This document shows, piece after piece, positions 57,301-64,000 of a DNA stretch of 64,000 bases (positions within the stretch are counted from its first letter, which is position 1; the number at the start of each line of letters is the position of its first letter). Below the pieces are notes generated by a model. The model did no database searches. It saw nothing but the letters and a program-made list of their open reading frames with translations, and had not been told where the DNA came from. The stretch is from Salinicola acroporae. Its GTDB lineage: Bacteria > Pseudomonadota > Gammaproteobacteria > Pseudomonadales > Halomonadaceae. A program made the position numbers and the translations under genes. The stretch spans positions 186,001 to 250,000 of the forward strand of contig NZ_PZJW01000006.1 in the NCBI RefSeq assembly GCF_003206615.1, in the 5' to 3' direction.

Positions 57301-58805
57301 TCCTTGTGCTGCGATGGACCTTCCAGTAGGACTCTCGACCGCTCGACGCCGTGTTTTTCCAGCGTCGTGAGTACGCGCTCGCACACCTCATCACTGCTGT
57401 ACTGACCGCCTTTCAGGAATAGGCGGCTACCCGGCAGCTGTTGCAGGAGAATTGCCCACTCGGCCAGCAGAGTGTCGTTGACCTTGGCGGGATTGTTGAA
57501 GCAGCCGAAGGTGATGTAGCCATTGCTAAGAGAGGGGAGAGCGGTAATGGCCGGTTTGTAGCTCGGTGGCTGATAACAGATATAGTCGTCCGGCAGGCGG
57601 ATGAGCTTTTCGGTATAGAGGTGGTCGACGCCCGCCGGGGTTTCATAGCTGTCACTCAGGAAGTAGTCGAATGCATCAATACCCATGCTGCTGATCTGCA
57701 TGCCGACCCATTTGACAACAACGGGGGCCGGTTTCGTATCGACGGTCGGCAATCGGTTGAGACCGCCATGTCCGGCAAGCTCGATCAGAATATCGATATC
57801 GTCCTCAAAGATCCTCTCGGCGAGTTGGCGATGATTCAAGTGATAGACGGGCTTCCACTCGCAGGCCTGCTTGATGCGTTTGGCAATAGGATCATTGTCT
57901 CCGGCGTCGGTATCGGAATAAGCATGAATTTCGATATCGTCCGGGAGCTGCTCGAGGGCGCTACTGATCATCCAGCCAACCGGATGGGCGCGCAGGTTCC
58001 CCGACAGCAGGCCCACCCTTAACCGGCGATTCGGGGACGTATCCTTCTCACCGTGATCGAAGACTTGGGGCGGCTTGAAACGCGCGCTCCATTTTTTCGA
58101 CTTCTGAAGGATGCTCTCTGCCGAGGCTTCTGGATCATAGTGCTTGGTCAGAATCTCATTGGAGTAGGCACCCGAATAGTCGGGTCTCAAGCGCAGGGCT
58201 TCTCGATAATGCCACTCGGCCTTTTTAAAGTCCGCCATATCCTTGTGGTAGTTGCCGAGGGTGTTGTGCACGGTAGGGTCTTTAGGTCTCAACGTATAAA
58301 GACGATTCAGGGCCTCCAGCCCTTCCTTGAACTTGAAATGGAGCGAGAGGATCACGCTGCGCATGGCCAGGACTTCTGCAGGAGAGTGACCTAGCTCCTC
58401 GGCTTTCGACAGAAACTTTTCTGCCTCCGAATAGGAGCCCATCTGGTAAAGCATATGACCCATGTTGAAATGGGCTTGGGCGTTGCCGGAATCGAGTTCG
58501 ATACTACGGGCCTGCAATGTCTGGGCCCGCTGCTTCTCTCCCGACATGAAACAGGCTCGTGCCAGTGCCGTCAGCGTCAAGGGATCATCGGGATCGAGCG
58601 AGTAAGCTCTTTCCAGTGTCTCTTTGGCCTCATCGGGGACAATCTGCAGCTGACAGTTGCCCAAGGCTTTCCAGCCGAAAGCATCCTCGGGATAGTTCTG
58701 GACCAGTTTCTCGGCTTCCGTCATGGCGAGTTTGTGCTTGCCCTGCCGATAGAGGTCCATGAATTGTTTCTGACGGGAGGCGGGGGCTTGAAGACTCTGG
58801 CTCAT
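54303..58805 (-). CDS. Giant multidomain glycosyltransferase: TPR + GT41 (OGT-like) + FkbM-like + GT2 + methyltransferase-like
   Basis: Reading the 1500 residues in order: TPR repeats (about 1-215, e.g. AHFNMGHMLYQMGSYSEAEKFLSKAEELGH); a GT41/SPINDLY catalytic domain (about 255-620) with RVGLLSGNLRAHPVGWM, TFGCFNNPAKVND and ALDTWPYSGGLTTCEALLMG, the bacterial OGT pattern; a degenerate FkbM/methyltransferase-like part (about 660-830); a low-complexity linker; a GT2-type domain (1031-1222) with DISAIVIANRFKP, a DDD metal-binding triplet near 1116 and FEIGGWGDYILFGHGG; and a C-terminal Rossmann methyltransferase-like domain (from about 1307) with VILEYGSGGSTIIAA and DVVLIDGRFRRACF. It lies just downstream of flagellin in the same direction, the usual place for a flagellin-modifying glycosyltransferase. 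It may have arisen by fusion. Confidence 0.85.
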   Translation of the reverse strand: MSQSLQAPASRQKQFMDLYRQGKHKLAMTEAEKLVQNYPEDAFGWKALGNCQLQIVPDEAKETLERAYSLDPDDPLTLTALARACFMSGEKQRAQTLQARSIELDSGNAQAHFNMGHMLYQMGSYSEAEKFLSKAEELGHSPAEVLAMRSVILSLHFKFKEGLEALNRLYTLRPKDPTVHNTLGNYHKDMADFKKAEWHYREALRLRPDYSGAYSNEILTKHYDPEASAESILQKSKKWSARFKPPQVFDHGEKDTSPNRRLRVGLLSGNLRAHPVGWMISSALEQLPDDIEIHAYSDTDAGDNDPIAKRIKQACEWKPVYHLNHRQLAERIFEDDIDILIELAGHGGLNRLPTVDTKPAPVVVKWVGMQISSMGIDAFDYFLSDSYETPAGVDHLYTEKLIRLPDDYICYQPPSYKPAITALPSLSNGYITFGCFNNPAKVNDTLLAEWAILLQQLPGSRLFLKGGQYSSDEVCERVLTTLEKHGVERSRVLLEGPSQHKELLESYNRVDIALDTWPYSGGLTTCEALLMGVPVVTHTGPTFAGRHSATHLCNAGMPELVTDNWDDYRKRVLDLASDLPSLAVIRAALRTYLEQSPICDAPRFARNLHKAIRAIWQRHCEDKAPAALTFNKGGQAWFEDEVKPVKIPATLLREFDWGLESPITILENGCNIVNRGDIKSLLGTGHVAMLVFDPACGLDNASELSQYGELQHLPQVTLGDGRPTPVILSDTGEEPVTLEPLKRPDAINLETFDIASVSLNGIEGLESIDLLALDDRHDNLKILDHGSQALANTLVLQIKIRFNPIYKKQAELGDLIRWADENGFQFYRFHSASYAASAQDTASKADFRASQLISADALLIPNDARLSTLSETQKKKLAFLAYSLYGIEDFKALSASLNEESNENSSLDALKDSKGDLLTYNDIISLISKESPLDQENGAVIVGLTDNLNRFDKSAIDGLVESCKDLLEWQQSNNAAFFILTHALLEQKESLATSEKTEHLKSRLARVNWEHKRPLYDYWLSQEIVKNHRDDFDISAIVIANRFKPEIVKNLSKLREEGGKSLQIVFVNNGCPNEEFKAIEPWVDTWLKTSGNAGAYLARNIGALYSDAPLLLFVDDDGIPEPGFISSHIVAHKKWDIISLRGVYRQPSGSTGPSHYYPSDKPFPAPPELEGNASFAAKPFFEIGGWGDYILFGHGGVDISHRLIQAGYSARKQAYDPGPVLIHEYIRGQDHAREKFRKQADSLVLLNAFHSQISRHFSLLQEAKNQGLISRDPAARESYGEDSRFSPKIDRKIPEQQNDSRNALVEPKVTLPPEVESYITDLYQKSSVILEYGSGGSTIIAAKMSNKHITSVENDAAWARNMDRYIESTDLLSRPKIMHVDVGETGLWAKLKNDAKWRNFHRYPTQAWHRDDFVHPDVVLIDGRFRRACFITTFLMIEKPTIVLFDDYTDRHYYHEIERLAEPTETVGRMARFDLEPNSLPRKHLAWILENYNKVAHERS

Positions 58806-58923
58806 AAGAATCCGTATTCCGATGTGGTGCTGACGAGGATTGGATCAGCTTCCCACACTCGAAGAGATTCGAAGCGACGAAGTGATGTCACTCCAAGCCT
58901 TTTATCGTCGCGAACCGAAACGT

Positions 58924-58948
58924 AAAAAGGCCGGCATATTGCCGGCCT
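58924..58948 (-). terminator. Intrinsic terminator of flagellin
   Basis: On the minus strand AGGCCGGC, 5-base loop, GCCGGCCT followed by a T run. It starts 21 bases after the flagellin stop and separates it from the glycosyltransferase gene. Confidence 0.88.
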
Positions 58949-58968
58949 CCTTTACTGCCTTGGCGTGC

Positions 58969-59865
58969 TTACTGGAGCAGTGACAGAACGCTCTGCGGAG
59001 ACTGGTTGGCCTGGGCCAGGACCGAGGTGCCGGCCTGCTGCAGGATGTTGGCGCGTGTCATGTTGGAGACTTCGACCGCATAGTCGGCGTCTTCGATGCG
59101 CGAACGTGCGGCGGACAGGTTGGTCGAGGTCGTGGTGATGTTGTCGATAGCAGTCTCGAAACGGTTCTGGACCGCACCGAGGTTGCTACGCTCGTTGTCG
59201 ACGTTGTTGAGCTTGTTGTCCAGAATGGCGAGTGCACTGCTGGCGAGCACGTCGAAGCCGTTGGTGCTGACAGCGCGGCTTTCGCCGTTGACAGAGGCTG
59301 CGGCCGCAGTAGCGGTGCTGGTGTACATGTTCCAGCCGGAGGTGCCAGTGCTGGAGGTACCGGAAGCGCTGGCGCCGCCGATGGTGATGCTGATGGTCTC
59401 GCCGTCTTTGGAACCGACCTGGATGCTGAAGGAAGAATCGCTGGCGTTGGTCTTGAACACGTTGGTCCCGTTGAAGGACGTTTGAGTCGTAACGCGGTTG
59501 ATCTCTTCCAGGCGCTGGTTGACTTCCTTCTGGATGGAGTCGATGTCCTGGGCACTGTTGGTACCGTTCTGGGCCTGTACGGTCAGTTCACGGATACGCT
59601 GAAGGTTGTCGTTGATCTGATCCAGCGAGCCTTCGGCAGTCTGGGCCAGAGAGATGCCGTCGTTGGCGTTACGGCTGGCTTGGGTCAGGCCGGTGACGGT
59701 AGAGGTCATGCGGTTGGCGATGGCCTGGCCGGCAGCATCGTCCTTGGCGCTGTTGATGCGCAGACCGGAGGAGAGACGCTCCATCGCAGTCTGAAGTTGG
59801 CCCTGAGACTTGTTCAGGTTGTTCTGACCGATCAGGGAGGTGATGTTGGTATTGATAACTGCCAT
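58969..59865 (-). CDS. fliC: Flagellin
   Basis: Flagellin forms the filament after export through the FlhA/FlhB gate with help from FliS. The 298-residue protein has the conserved N-terminal D0/D1 block [50 protein letters not shown]. The conserved C-terminal block is [57 protein letters not shown]. The central variable region is small and low-complexity (Ser/Thr/Ala/Gly-rich), with many potential O-glycosylation Ser and Thr, so it is a short, D2/D3-less flagellin. AAAGGAA precedes the start. Transcription starts from a sigma-28 promoter at 59972-59998. Confidence 0.97.
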   Translation of the reverse strand: MAVINTNITSLIGQNNLNKSQGQLQTAMERLSSGLRINSAKDDAAGQAIANRMTSTVTGLTQASRNANDGISLAQTAEGSLDQINDNLQRIRELTVQAQNGTNSAQDIDSIQKEVNQRLEEINRVTTQTSFNGTNVFKTNASDSSFSIQVGSKDGETISITIGGASASGTSSTGTSGWNMYTSTATAAAASVNGESRAVSTNGFDVLASSALAILDNKLNNVDNERSNLGAVQNRFETAIDNITTTSTNLSAARSRIEDADYAVEVSNMTRANILQQAGTSVLAQANQSPQSVLSLLQ

Positions 59866-59971
59866 TGTCGTATTCCTTTCTCACTTGAGAGGGCAATTTG
59901 GGCCTGATCCGCTGCGCTCATGGCAGGTGTTGCCGGATCTTGCTGCAACGGCTCCGTCGCCGTTGTTCCAG

Positions 59972-59998
59972 TTATCGGCGCTCCCCGATGTCGCTTTA
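59972..59998 (-). promoter_or_regulatory. Sigma-28 promoter of flagellin
   Basis: On the minus strand TAAAGCGA, 11 bases, GCCGATAA. The -10 is perfect and the TAAAG core exact. The fliC start codon is about 107 bases downstream, so the mRNA has a long leader. Confidence 0.88.
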
Positions 59999-60415
59999 GC
60001 CTCGTTTGAGAAATTTTTGACGTACGTGGTTCGGGACTGGCAAGAGCGCCACCATGTGAGGCCGCATGGTTGTGGGGAATATGGTGACTGTATGAGACCT
60101 GACGGCAAAAAGCCGAGAAACAAAAGTCTTCTATAAGTTACCTGTTGTTACCTTTTTGGGCTTCCTCATCGAGTTTGTTGGATTCGGGCAAGCGAGGTCG
60201 CAACGGGCTCCAGGCCGTGGAGTGAGTGCCGGTCCAATACGAGCGTGTGATATTTACCTACGCATCCTGAGCGAAACGGGCGAACCTGCTCGTCGCGCGC
60301 TGCGCGGGCCCCGGCGTCGTTACGCCATCGTTTCCTATCCATCGGGGAGCGCATTGACCTGGCATCTGGATTATGTGGCGATCGATGTTCGAGACGCCCT
60401 CGGTAGGGTCGAATC

Positions 60416-60469
60416 GGGTGCGGGTGCGGGTGCGGGTGCGGGTGCGGGTGCGGGTGCGGGTGCGGGTGC
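60416..60469. repeat. Tandem hexanucleotide repeat (GGGTGC)x9
   Basis: Nine perfect, contiguous GGGTGC units. The flanks are imperfect (ATC before, TGGTCG after). Because the unit is a multiple of three it cannot switch a reading frame, but it could change spacing. Confidence 0.95.
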
Positions 60470-60788
60470 TGGTCGTGGTGGGACTGGCCACGACGATGCC
60501 GGAGCCATTCTTGGCGACGCTGGACACGATCATTCCAGGTCACTATCGAACACCACTATTGATTCGGTCGTTCCCACGCTCACCCGCTTTTCCGGTCCCT
60601 GGCCTGGTCAAGCGCGGGCATGGTGATTTTTCGGGTGTCTTTCGCTAGACTGAGCCAGTCCGTGTCAATGGCAAAATGCTGAATCTCCTGTCGGCAAACA
60701 GTGACTCTTTCCGTGCTGACCAGAAGGCAGCACCGCTGACGATGCGTGGATTTCTCTTTTTCTTGATAGGGTTCCTTGATAAATCACT

Positions 60789-61028
60789 ATGTCACGCACC
60801 ATGAATGAACGTGAGAAGCTTCGTAAGTTTCGTGAACTTGATGATGCCTTTGCCGAAGCCCTGCGCGAGCTGGATGGCAGGCCCCGGCGAGCCGAGAAAG
60901 TATCGGTAGGTCAAAAAGATTCCGATTTCAAGGATCGCTTGCAACATCTGATGCAAGAATATGCTTTGAGTCAGCGCTGCGTGCATAAAATGTTGAGCAC
61001 GCTGATGGAATATAAAAAAATATCGTGA
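60789..61028 (+). CDS. Small hypothetical protein (79 aa)
   Basis: I do not recognise this 79-residue protein. It is basic, with no membrane segment, and appears all-helical: REKLRKFRELDDAFAEALREL and FKDRLQHLMQEYALSQRCVHKMLSTLMEYKK. The second helix pair vaguely recalls the linker of MvaT/H-NS-like regulators, but the DNA-binding part is missing, so that is not an assignment. It ends about 140 bases before the O-antigen ligase gene, in AT-richer DNA. An ATG at 60801 could be the start instead. Confidence 0.45.
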   Translation: MSRTMNEREKLRKFRELDDAFAEALRELDGRPRRAEKVSVGQKDSDFKDRLQHLMQEYALSQRCVHKMLSTLMEYKKIS

Positions 61029-61168
61029 GAATGGACGTCTGAATGACGCTGTCGTAGTTTTTTTGTGTTTTTAAAATTACCTGTCTTTGTATGGCATGAG
61101 CGGTAGCTGGAAGTTAGGCCGGTTGCTTCTAACCTCAATTCAACCCCGTAGTGGAAAGGATTCCGCTC

Positions 61169-62539
61169 ATGACGCCCTCGATTAGCCTCGAAAGCCGGCT
61201 GGGTTTTGTTTTACTGTTGTCATTACCTCAATTTTTCGTCATTAAAGTGATGGGGATGTGGCTTCCTCTGGCTCTCGTAGCCGTTGTTCTGCTATTTCCT
61301 GAGTTAATAATTCGATACAAGAAACTGGCCAGAGATAGAACAGTTCTACTATTGATAGCGCTGATGGCGACACAATGCCTTGCTCTTGCATGGTCAGTTG
61401 ATAAAGCACTGGGGATAAAATTCATTGTTTATGAGGCGATCTTTATCGTCGTGTTCTCAGCGGCAAAGCATAGTGATTGGGAAAAGCTTAGAAGGCAACC
61501 AGCCACATGGGCTTTTGCCCTAGGGTGCTATCTGTTAGCGGGATTCATTGTCGTTTGTCGTATCTTCCCGGAATTGGAGAACGCCTTCCTGTTATCCGAG
61601 TGGAGTGGTATTTTCATCAACCCCAATGTTCAGCAGGGGTTGGCCGATGGCAGCATCCGTAACAATGTTTTCGACCCAGTGAAAGCTGGCGGCATATTCG
61701 TCAACGCCAACGTGGCAAGCTGCTACCTGGGTATGCTTTCACTCTGTGCGTTGGCTTGTATCAAGCGCCCTCGGCTGGCTTGGGGCATCAGCCTTCCACT
61801 GCTCGTCGCCGTTTTTTCGACGGGATCGAAGACGGCGACGGTTATCTTGATCGGCCTGACCATTGTTTATCTGGCAGCTGCTTTCGTTCTGAAAAACCTC
61901 CAGGCCGCCAGAATGGCCCTGGTACTGGGAGCGATCACGGCGTCGATGATGATATTGTTCTACAGCTCGATTCCACAACAGTTCTTTGAGACGATCGCGA
62001 GTCAAGATATCGGCCAGGTTTCCGCGCCAACCGCGATTTCTGACGAACGGAACCCGCGAGGTGCGGCACTGGATAATGCTGAAGATTCGCTGAGCAGTCG
62101 ACTGCTGATATGGCAATACGGCCTAGAGGCATTCGAAGAAAAGCCTATTGTCGGGCAAGGGTACGGGGGATGGCAGGAAGGGTTTTCCGGTTATGTCAAG
62201 AGACTGGGCGAGGAGGGGGTCGAGTTGCGCGATGGCTTTCCTCCGCATAATACCTTTATCTATCTCTGGAGCCAGAGCGGGGCACTGTCGGTTGTTTTTG
62301 CGATCCTGTTGTTATGGCATTGGAGCGGGATCTCTCTTTCAGCGATCGGCAAAAATCGTGAAAAAGAACATGGCCTTAGGATGGCGATGGCGTTGACGGG
62401 GGCGTGGGTCTGGTTGACCGTGCATGGCATGGGGGATAATACCGGGCTCCTTGGCGATGCTCATCAGGTGACACTGCTGGCGCTCGTCATTGCCGGGATC
62501 GACAATCTATCAGAAAGGAAGCGCGCTAGTGCAGCTTAA
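61169..62539 (+). CDS. O-antigen ligase/polymerase-type membrane protein (WaaL/Wzy fold)
   Basis: A 456-residue inner-membrane protein with about 11 predicted membrane helices and a large periplasmic loop near residues 270-365. The start is the ATG at 61169, eight bases after AAAGGA. Near the loop's end is the family's RLLIWQYGLEAFEEKPIVGQGYG motif, followed by PPHNTFIYLWSQSG, the conserved His-containing block of Wzy_C/O-antigen ligase proteins that transfer undecaprenyl-linked sugars. Whether it ligates O-antigen to lipid A or polymerises it cannot be told from the sequence alone. The glycosyltransferase gene downstream overlaps its stop. Confidence 0.82.
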   Translation: MTPSISLESRLGFVLLLSLPQFFVIKVMGMWLPLALVAVVLLFPELIIRYKKLARDRTVLLLIALMATQCLALAWSVDKALGIKFIVYEAIFIVVFSAAKHSDWEKLRRQPATWAFALGCYLLAGFIVVCRIFPELENAFLLSEWSGIFINPNVQQGLADGSIRNNVFDPVKAGGIFVNANVASCYLGMLSLCALACIKRPRLAWGISLPLLVAVFSTGSKTATVILIGLTIVYLAAAFVLKNLQAARMALVLGAITASMMILFYSSIPQQFFETIASQDIGQVSAPTAISDERNPRGAALDNAEDSLSSRLLIWQYGLEAFEEKPIVGQGYGGWQEGFSGYVKRLGEEGVELRDGFPPHNTFIYLWSQSGALSVVFAILLLWHWSGISLSAIGKNREKEHGLRMAMALTGAWVWLTVHGMGDNTGLLGDAHQVTLLALVIAGIDNLSERKRASAA

Positions 62540-63677
62540 GCGAGTGGGCATATTTCGGAATCAATTGTTTAAGTTTTCCGAACCTTTCATAACTCAGCAG
62601 GCACAGGCGTTAACCCATTTCGAACCGGTTTATATCGGCAGGAAGCTGCTGGGTAGAGCGCCGGAGGGCGCAAGGTATCTATCGCTGGATCGTTCGCAGG
62701 GAACCGTCGCGCGGGGGAATCAAACGGTCAATGCACTGACTCGCCACCCCGGTGAGTACGTTCGACTTCTGAGGGATGAGCCGGTCGACATCATTCATGC
62801 CCACTTCGGCGTGGATGCCGTCTACGCGCTACCACTGACTAGAAGACTTGGCGTCCCGCTAGTCACCACGTTTCATGGGTTTGATGCCACGACCAGCAGA
62901 AGAGGGCTCCTGACATCCGGCTCTCCCGCTTGGTACCACTATTTGCTGTTTCGAAAGCAGCTGGCCCGAGATGGCGACGTCTTTCTTTGTGTATCGAACT
63001 ATATCCGAGAGCGCGTGCTGGAACTGGGCTTTCCCGAAGAGAAGACCTTCGTCCACTACACGGGGATCGACTCTGCCATGATACCGCCCAGGGCGCCCGC
63101 CGCCGGAAGCAAGAAGATAGTTCACGTTGCAAGACTGGTGGAAAAGAAGGGGACGCGTTATCTCATTCAGGCATTCAATGAGTTGCTCCGGAAAATGCCG
63201 GGTTGCGAACTGGAAATCATCGGAGAGGGCCCTTTGGAAAAGGACCTCAAGGATCTCGTCGACTCCTTGAAGCTAAACGGGAAGGTCAATTTCCTGGGGT
63301 CGCTTCCGCACGATGCCGTCCTCTCAAGATTAGTCAGTGCTTCGGTCCTTGCCCTGCCCAGTGTCCAGGCGGCATCCGGGGACATGGAAGGTCTCGGAAT
63401 GGTGCTGCTCGAGGCGGCAGCAATGGGGATTCCGCTAGTTGGTACTCATCATGGTGGTATACCGGAGGTAATCGTTCATGGAAAGACGGGCTTTCTCGTC
63501 GAGGAAAAATCCGTCACGAACCTCAAGAAATACCTTCTAGAGCTAGTCGCGGACGATGACACCAATGTCCGCATGGGACTGAATGCGAAGGTCATGGTAC
63601 AGGACAGGTTTGAAATAAAGTGCCAGTCTAAAGTTCTTGAACGGATTTATGAATCAGTTCTAAAAGGCGCTTGTTGA
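62529..63677 (+). CDS. GT4-type glycosyltransferase
   Basis: The start is probably the GTG at 62529 (382 residues), with AGGAAG eight bases before it and overlapping the ligase stop; a GTG 15 bases later is also possible. Family marks are DIIHAHFGVDAVYALPLTRRLGVPLVTTFHGFD (GT-B N-terminal half), KKIVHVARLVEKKGTRYLIQAF, and EGLGMVLLEAAAMGIPLVGTHHGGIPEVIVHGKTGFLV, the classic GT4 nucleotide-sugar-binding block. It probably builds LPS or exopolysaccharide. Sugar specificity is unknown. Confidence 0.88.
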   Translation: MQLKRVGIFRNQLFKFSEPFITQQAQALTHFEPVYIGRKLLGRAPEGARYLSLDRSQGTVARGNQTVNALTRHPGEYVRLLRDEPVDIIHAHFGVDAVYALPLTRRLGVPLVTTFHGFDATTSRRGLLTSGSPAWYHYLLFRKQLARDGDVFLCVSNYIRERVLELGFPEEKTFVHYTGIDSAMIPPRAPAAGSKKIVHVARLVEKKGTRYLIQAFNELLRKMPGCELEIIGEGPLEKDLKDLVDSLKLNGKVNFLGSLPHDAVLSRLVSASVLALPSVQAASGDMEGLGMVLLEAAAMGIPLVGTHHGGIPEVIVHGKTGFLVEEKSVTNLKKYLLELVADDDTNVRMGLNAKVMVQDRFEIKCQSKVLERIYESVLKGAC

Positions 63678-63738
63678 TATTGTTTTTAATTGTGGGTTCA
63701 TCTTCTGGAGCGGTACCGCTGCCTTTTATTGGTGATTT

Positions 63739-64000
63739 ATGAATCTTTCTAAGCTGCCGTTGTCGATCGTTCAAGTTGTCAGGGATGTAGGGCCTGGTGG
63801 AGGAATCAATGGCGTTGCCTACAATCTTGGTATTCAATTTAAAAGAAAAGGAATAGAGGCTCAGAATCTTACTCTCGGAAAAGCAAAAAAAGAGTCGATG
63901 GGTAGGTCGATTTTTTTTAGCAAAATAAAGCTAATGAAGGAGGTTGTCCAGTTTACAGTTTTTGGTACGTTGCGGGCAAGAAGGCAGTTTTTGAAATCAA
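63739..64000 (+). CDS. Probable glycosyltransferase, N-terminal part (cut by window edge)
   Basis: From the ATG at 63739 the frame stays open to the window end (87 complete codons). It starts MNLSKLPLSIVQVVRDVGPG and continues GGINGVAYNLGIQFKRKGIEAQNLTLG, resembling the VxxxxPGGGxxxVAxxLAxxLxxxGHxV opening of GT4 enzymes. No catalytic part is visible, so the call rests on this opening and on the polysaccharide context. The coding DNA is AT-rich with many AAA and TTT codons, unlike the core genome to the left, suggesting a different origin. Confidence 0.5.
   Translation, partial: MNLSKLPLSIVQVVRDVGPGGGINGVAYNLGIQFKRKGIEAQNLTLGKAKKESMGRSIFFSKIKLMKEVVQFTVFGTLRARRQFLKS

Larger units (their letters stand above)
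59866..60788. other. Long intergenic region between flagellin and small ORF, no supported gene
   Basis: These 923 bases contain the fliC promoter at the left and a nine-copy hexanucleotide repeat at 60416-60469. Frames over the repeat give Gly-Ala, His-Pro or Thr-Arg runs on different strands and no recognisable protein around them, so I do not call a gene. The right part (60650-60790) is AT-richer and could hold the promoter of the next small gene. Confidence 0.5.

Noticed and set aside
60156-60626. A plus-strand frame with a Gly-Ala run over the GGGTGC array (and minus-strand His-Pro or Thr-Arg frames)
   Set aside because: The amino-acid runs follow directly from the repeat, several frames are open at once, and the flanks show no conserved protein features.
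60789-61028. MvaT/H-NS-like regulator
   Set aside because: Only a short helical pair is reminiscent; the AT-hook-like DNA-binding part is missing.

Overview
The window reads as the chromosome of a motile, GC-rich gammaproteobacterium, most likely a member of the Halomonadaceae (Halomonas/Salinicola/Kushneria-like). I infer this from the gene content and from the enteric-style flagellar layout: an FlhDC master regulator, the order motAB-cheAW-MCP-MCP-cheRBYZ-flhBAE-fliA, and FlhE. The genus is not proven by the sequence. No tRNA, rRNA, CRISPR array, insertion sequence or prophage was seen.

Layout. 1-3300 (minus): queE (cut by the window edge) and queC for queuosine precursors, then a cytoplasmic-type asparaginase downstream of a two-CBS-domain protein. 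3355-28600: a large flagellar/chemotaxis island. It holds fliD-fliS-fliT-fliK plus an orphan FlhB C-terminal domain; flhDC; motAB; a four-helix-bundle type MCP; cheA-cheW; a Cache-type MCP; a PAS-plus-periplasmic-domain MCP; cheR-cheB; cheY-cheZ; flhB-flhA-flhE; and fliA. 28700-32300 (minus): pqiABC, an MCE lipid-trafficking system. 32600-38000: a calcium/sodium antiporter, an operon of cstA + a small YbdD-like protein ending in Cys-Cys + a Get3/ArsA-type ATPase, and a Bcr/CflA drug exporter. 38500-44350: cydA-cydB-cydD-cydC (cyanide-insensitive-type bd oxidase and its ABC assembly transporter). 44450-47780: a glutarate-type acyl-CoA module (glutaryl-CoA dehydrogenase, class III CoA transferase, GntR regulator). 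48000-52200: an AGE-family sugar isomerase, a SulP anion transporter and an alpha/beta-hydrolase lipoprotein. 52270-60000: a second motility/surface region with flaG, two divergent bactofilins, a 1500-residue multidomain glycosyltransferase and flagellin. 60780-64000: an AT-richer polysaccharide locus (O-antigen ligase/polymerase and two GT4 glycosyltransferases, the last cut by the window edge).

How it works together. Promoters matching the sigma-28 (FliA) consensus TAAA-N15-GCCGATAA stand in front of fliD, a Cache MCP, cheY and flagellin. Near matches stand in front of motA, cheA, two more MCPs and possibly the bactofilin/flaG pair. This links the two separated motility regions into one FlhDC > FliA > late-gene regulon. 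The giant glycosyltransferase downstream of flagellin is a candidate flagellin O-glycosylation enzyme. Tight stop/start overlaps (ATGA, GTGA, TTGA) occur in fliT/fliK, fliK/flhB-like, motA/motB, cheA/cheW, cheR/cheB, flhB/flhA, flhA/flhE, pqiB/pqiC and cydB/cydD/cydC, so most clusters look translationally coupled.
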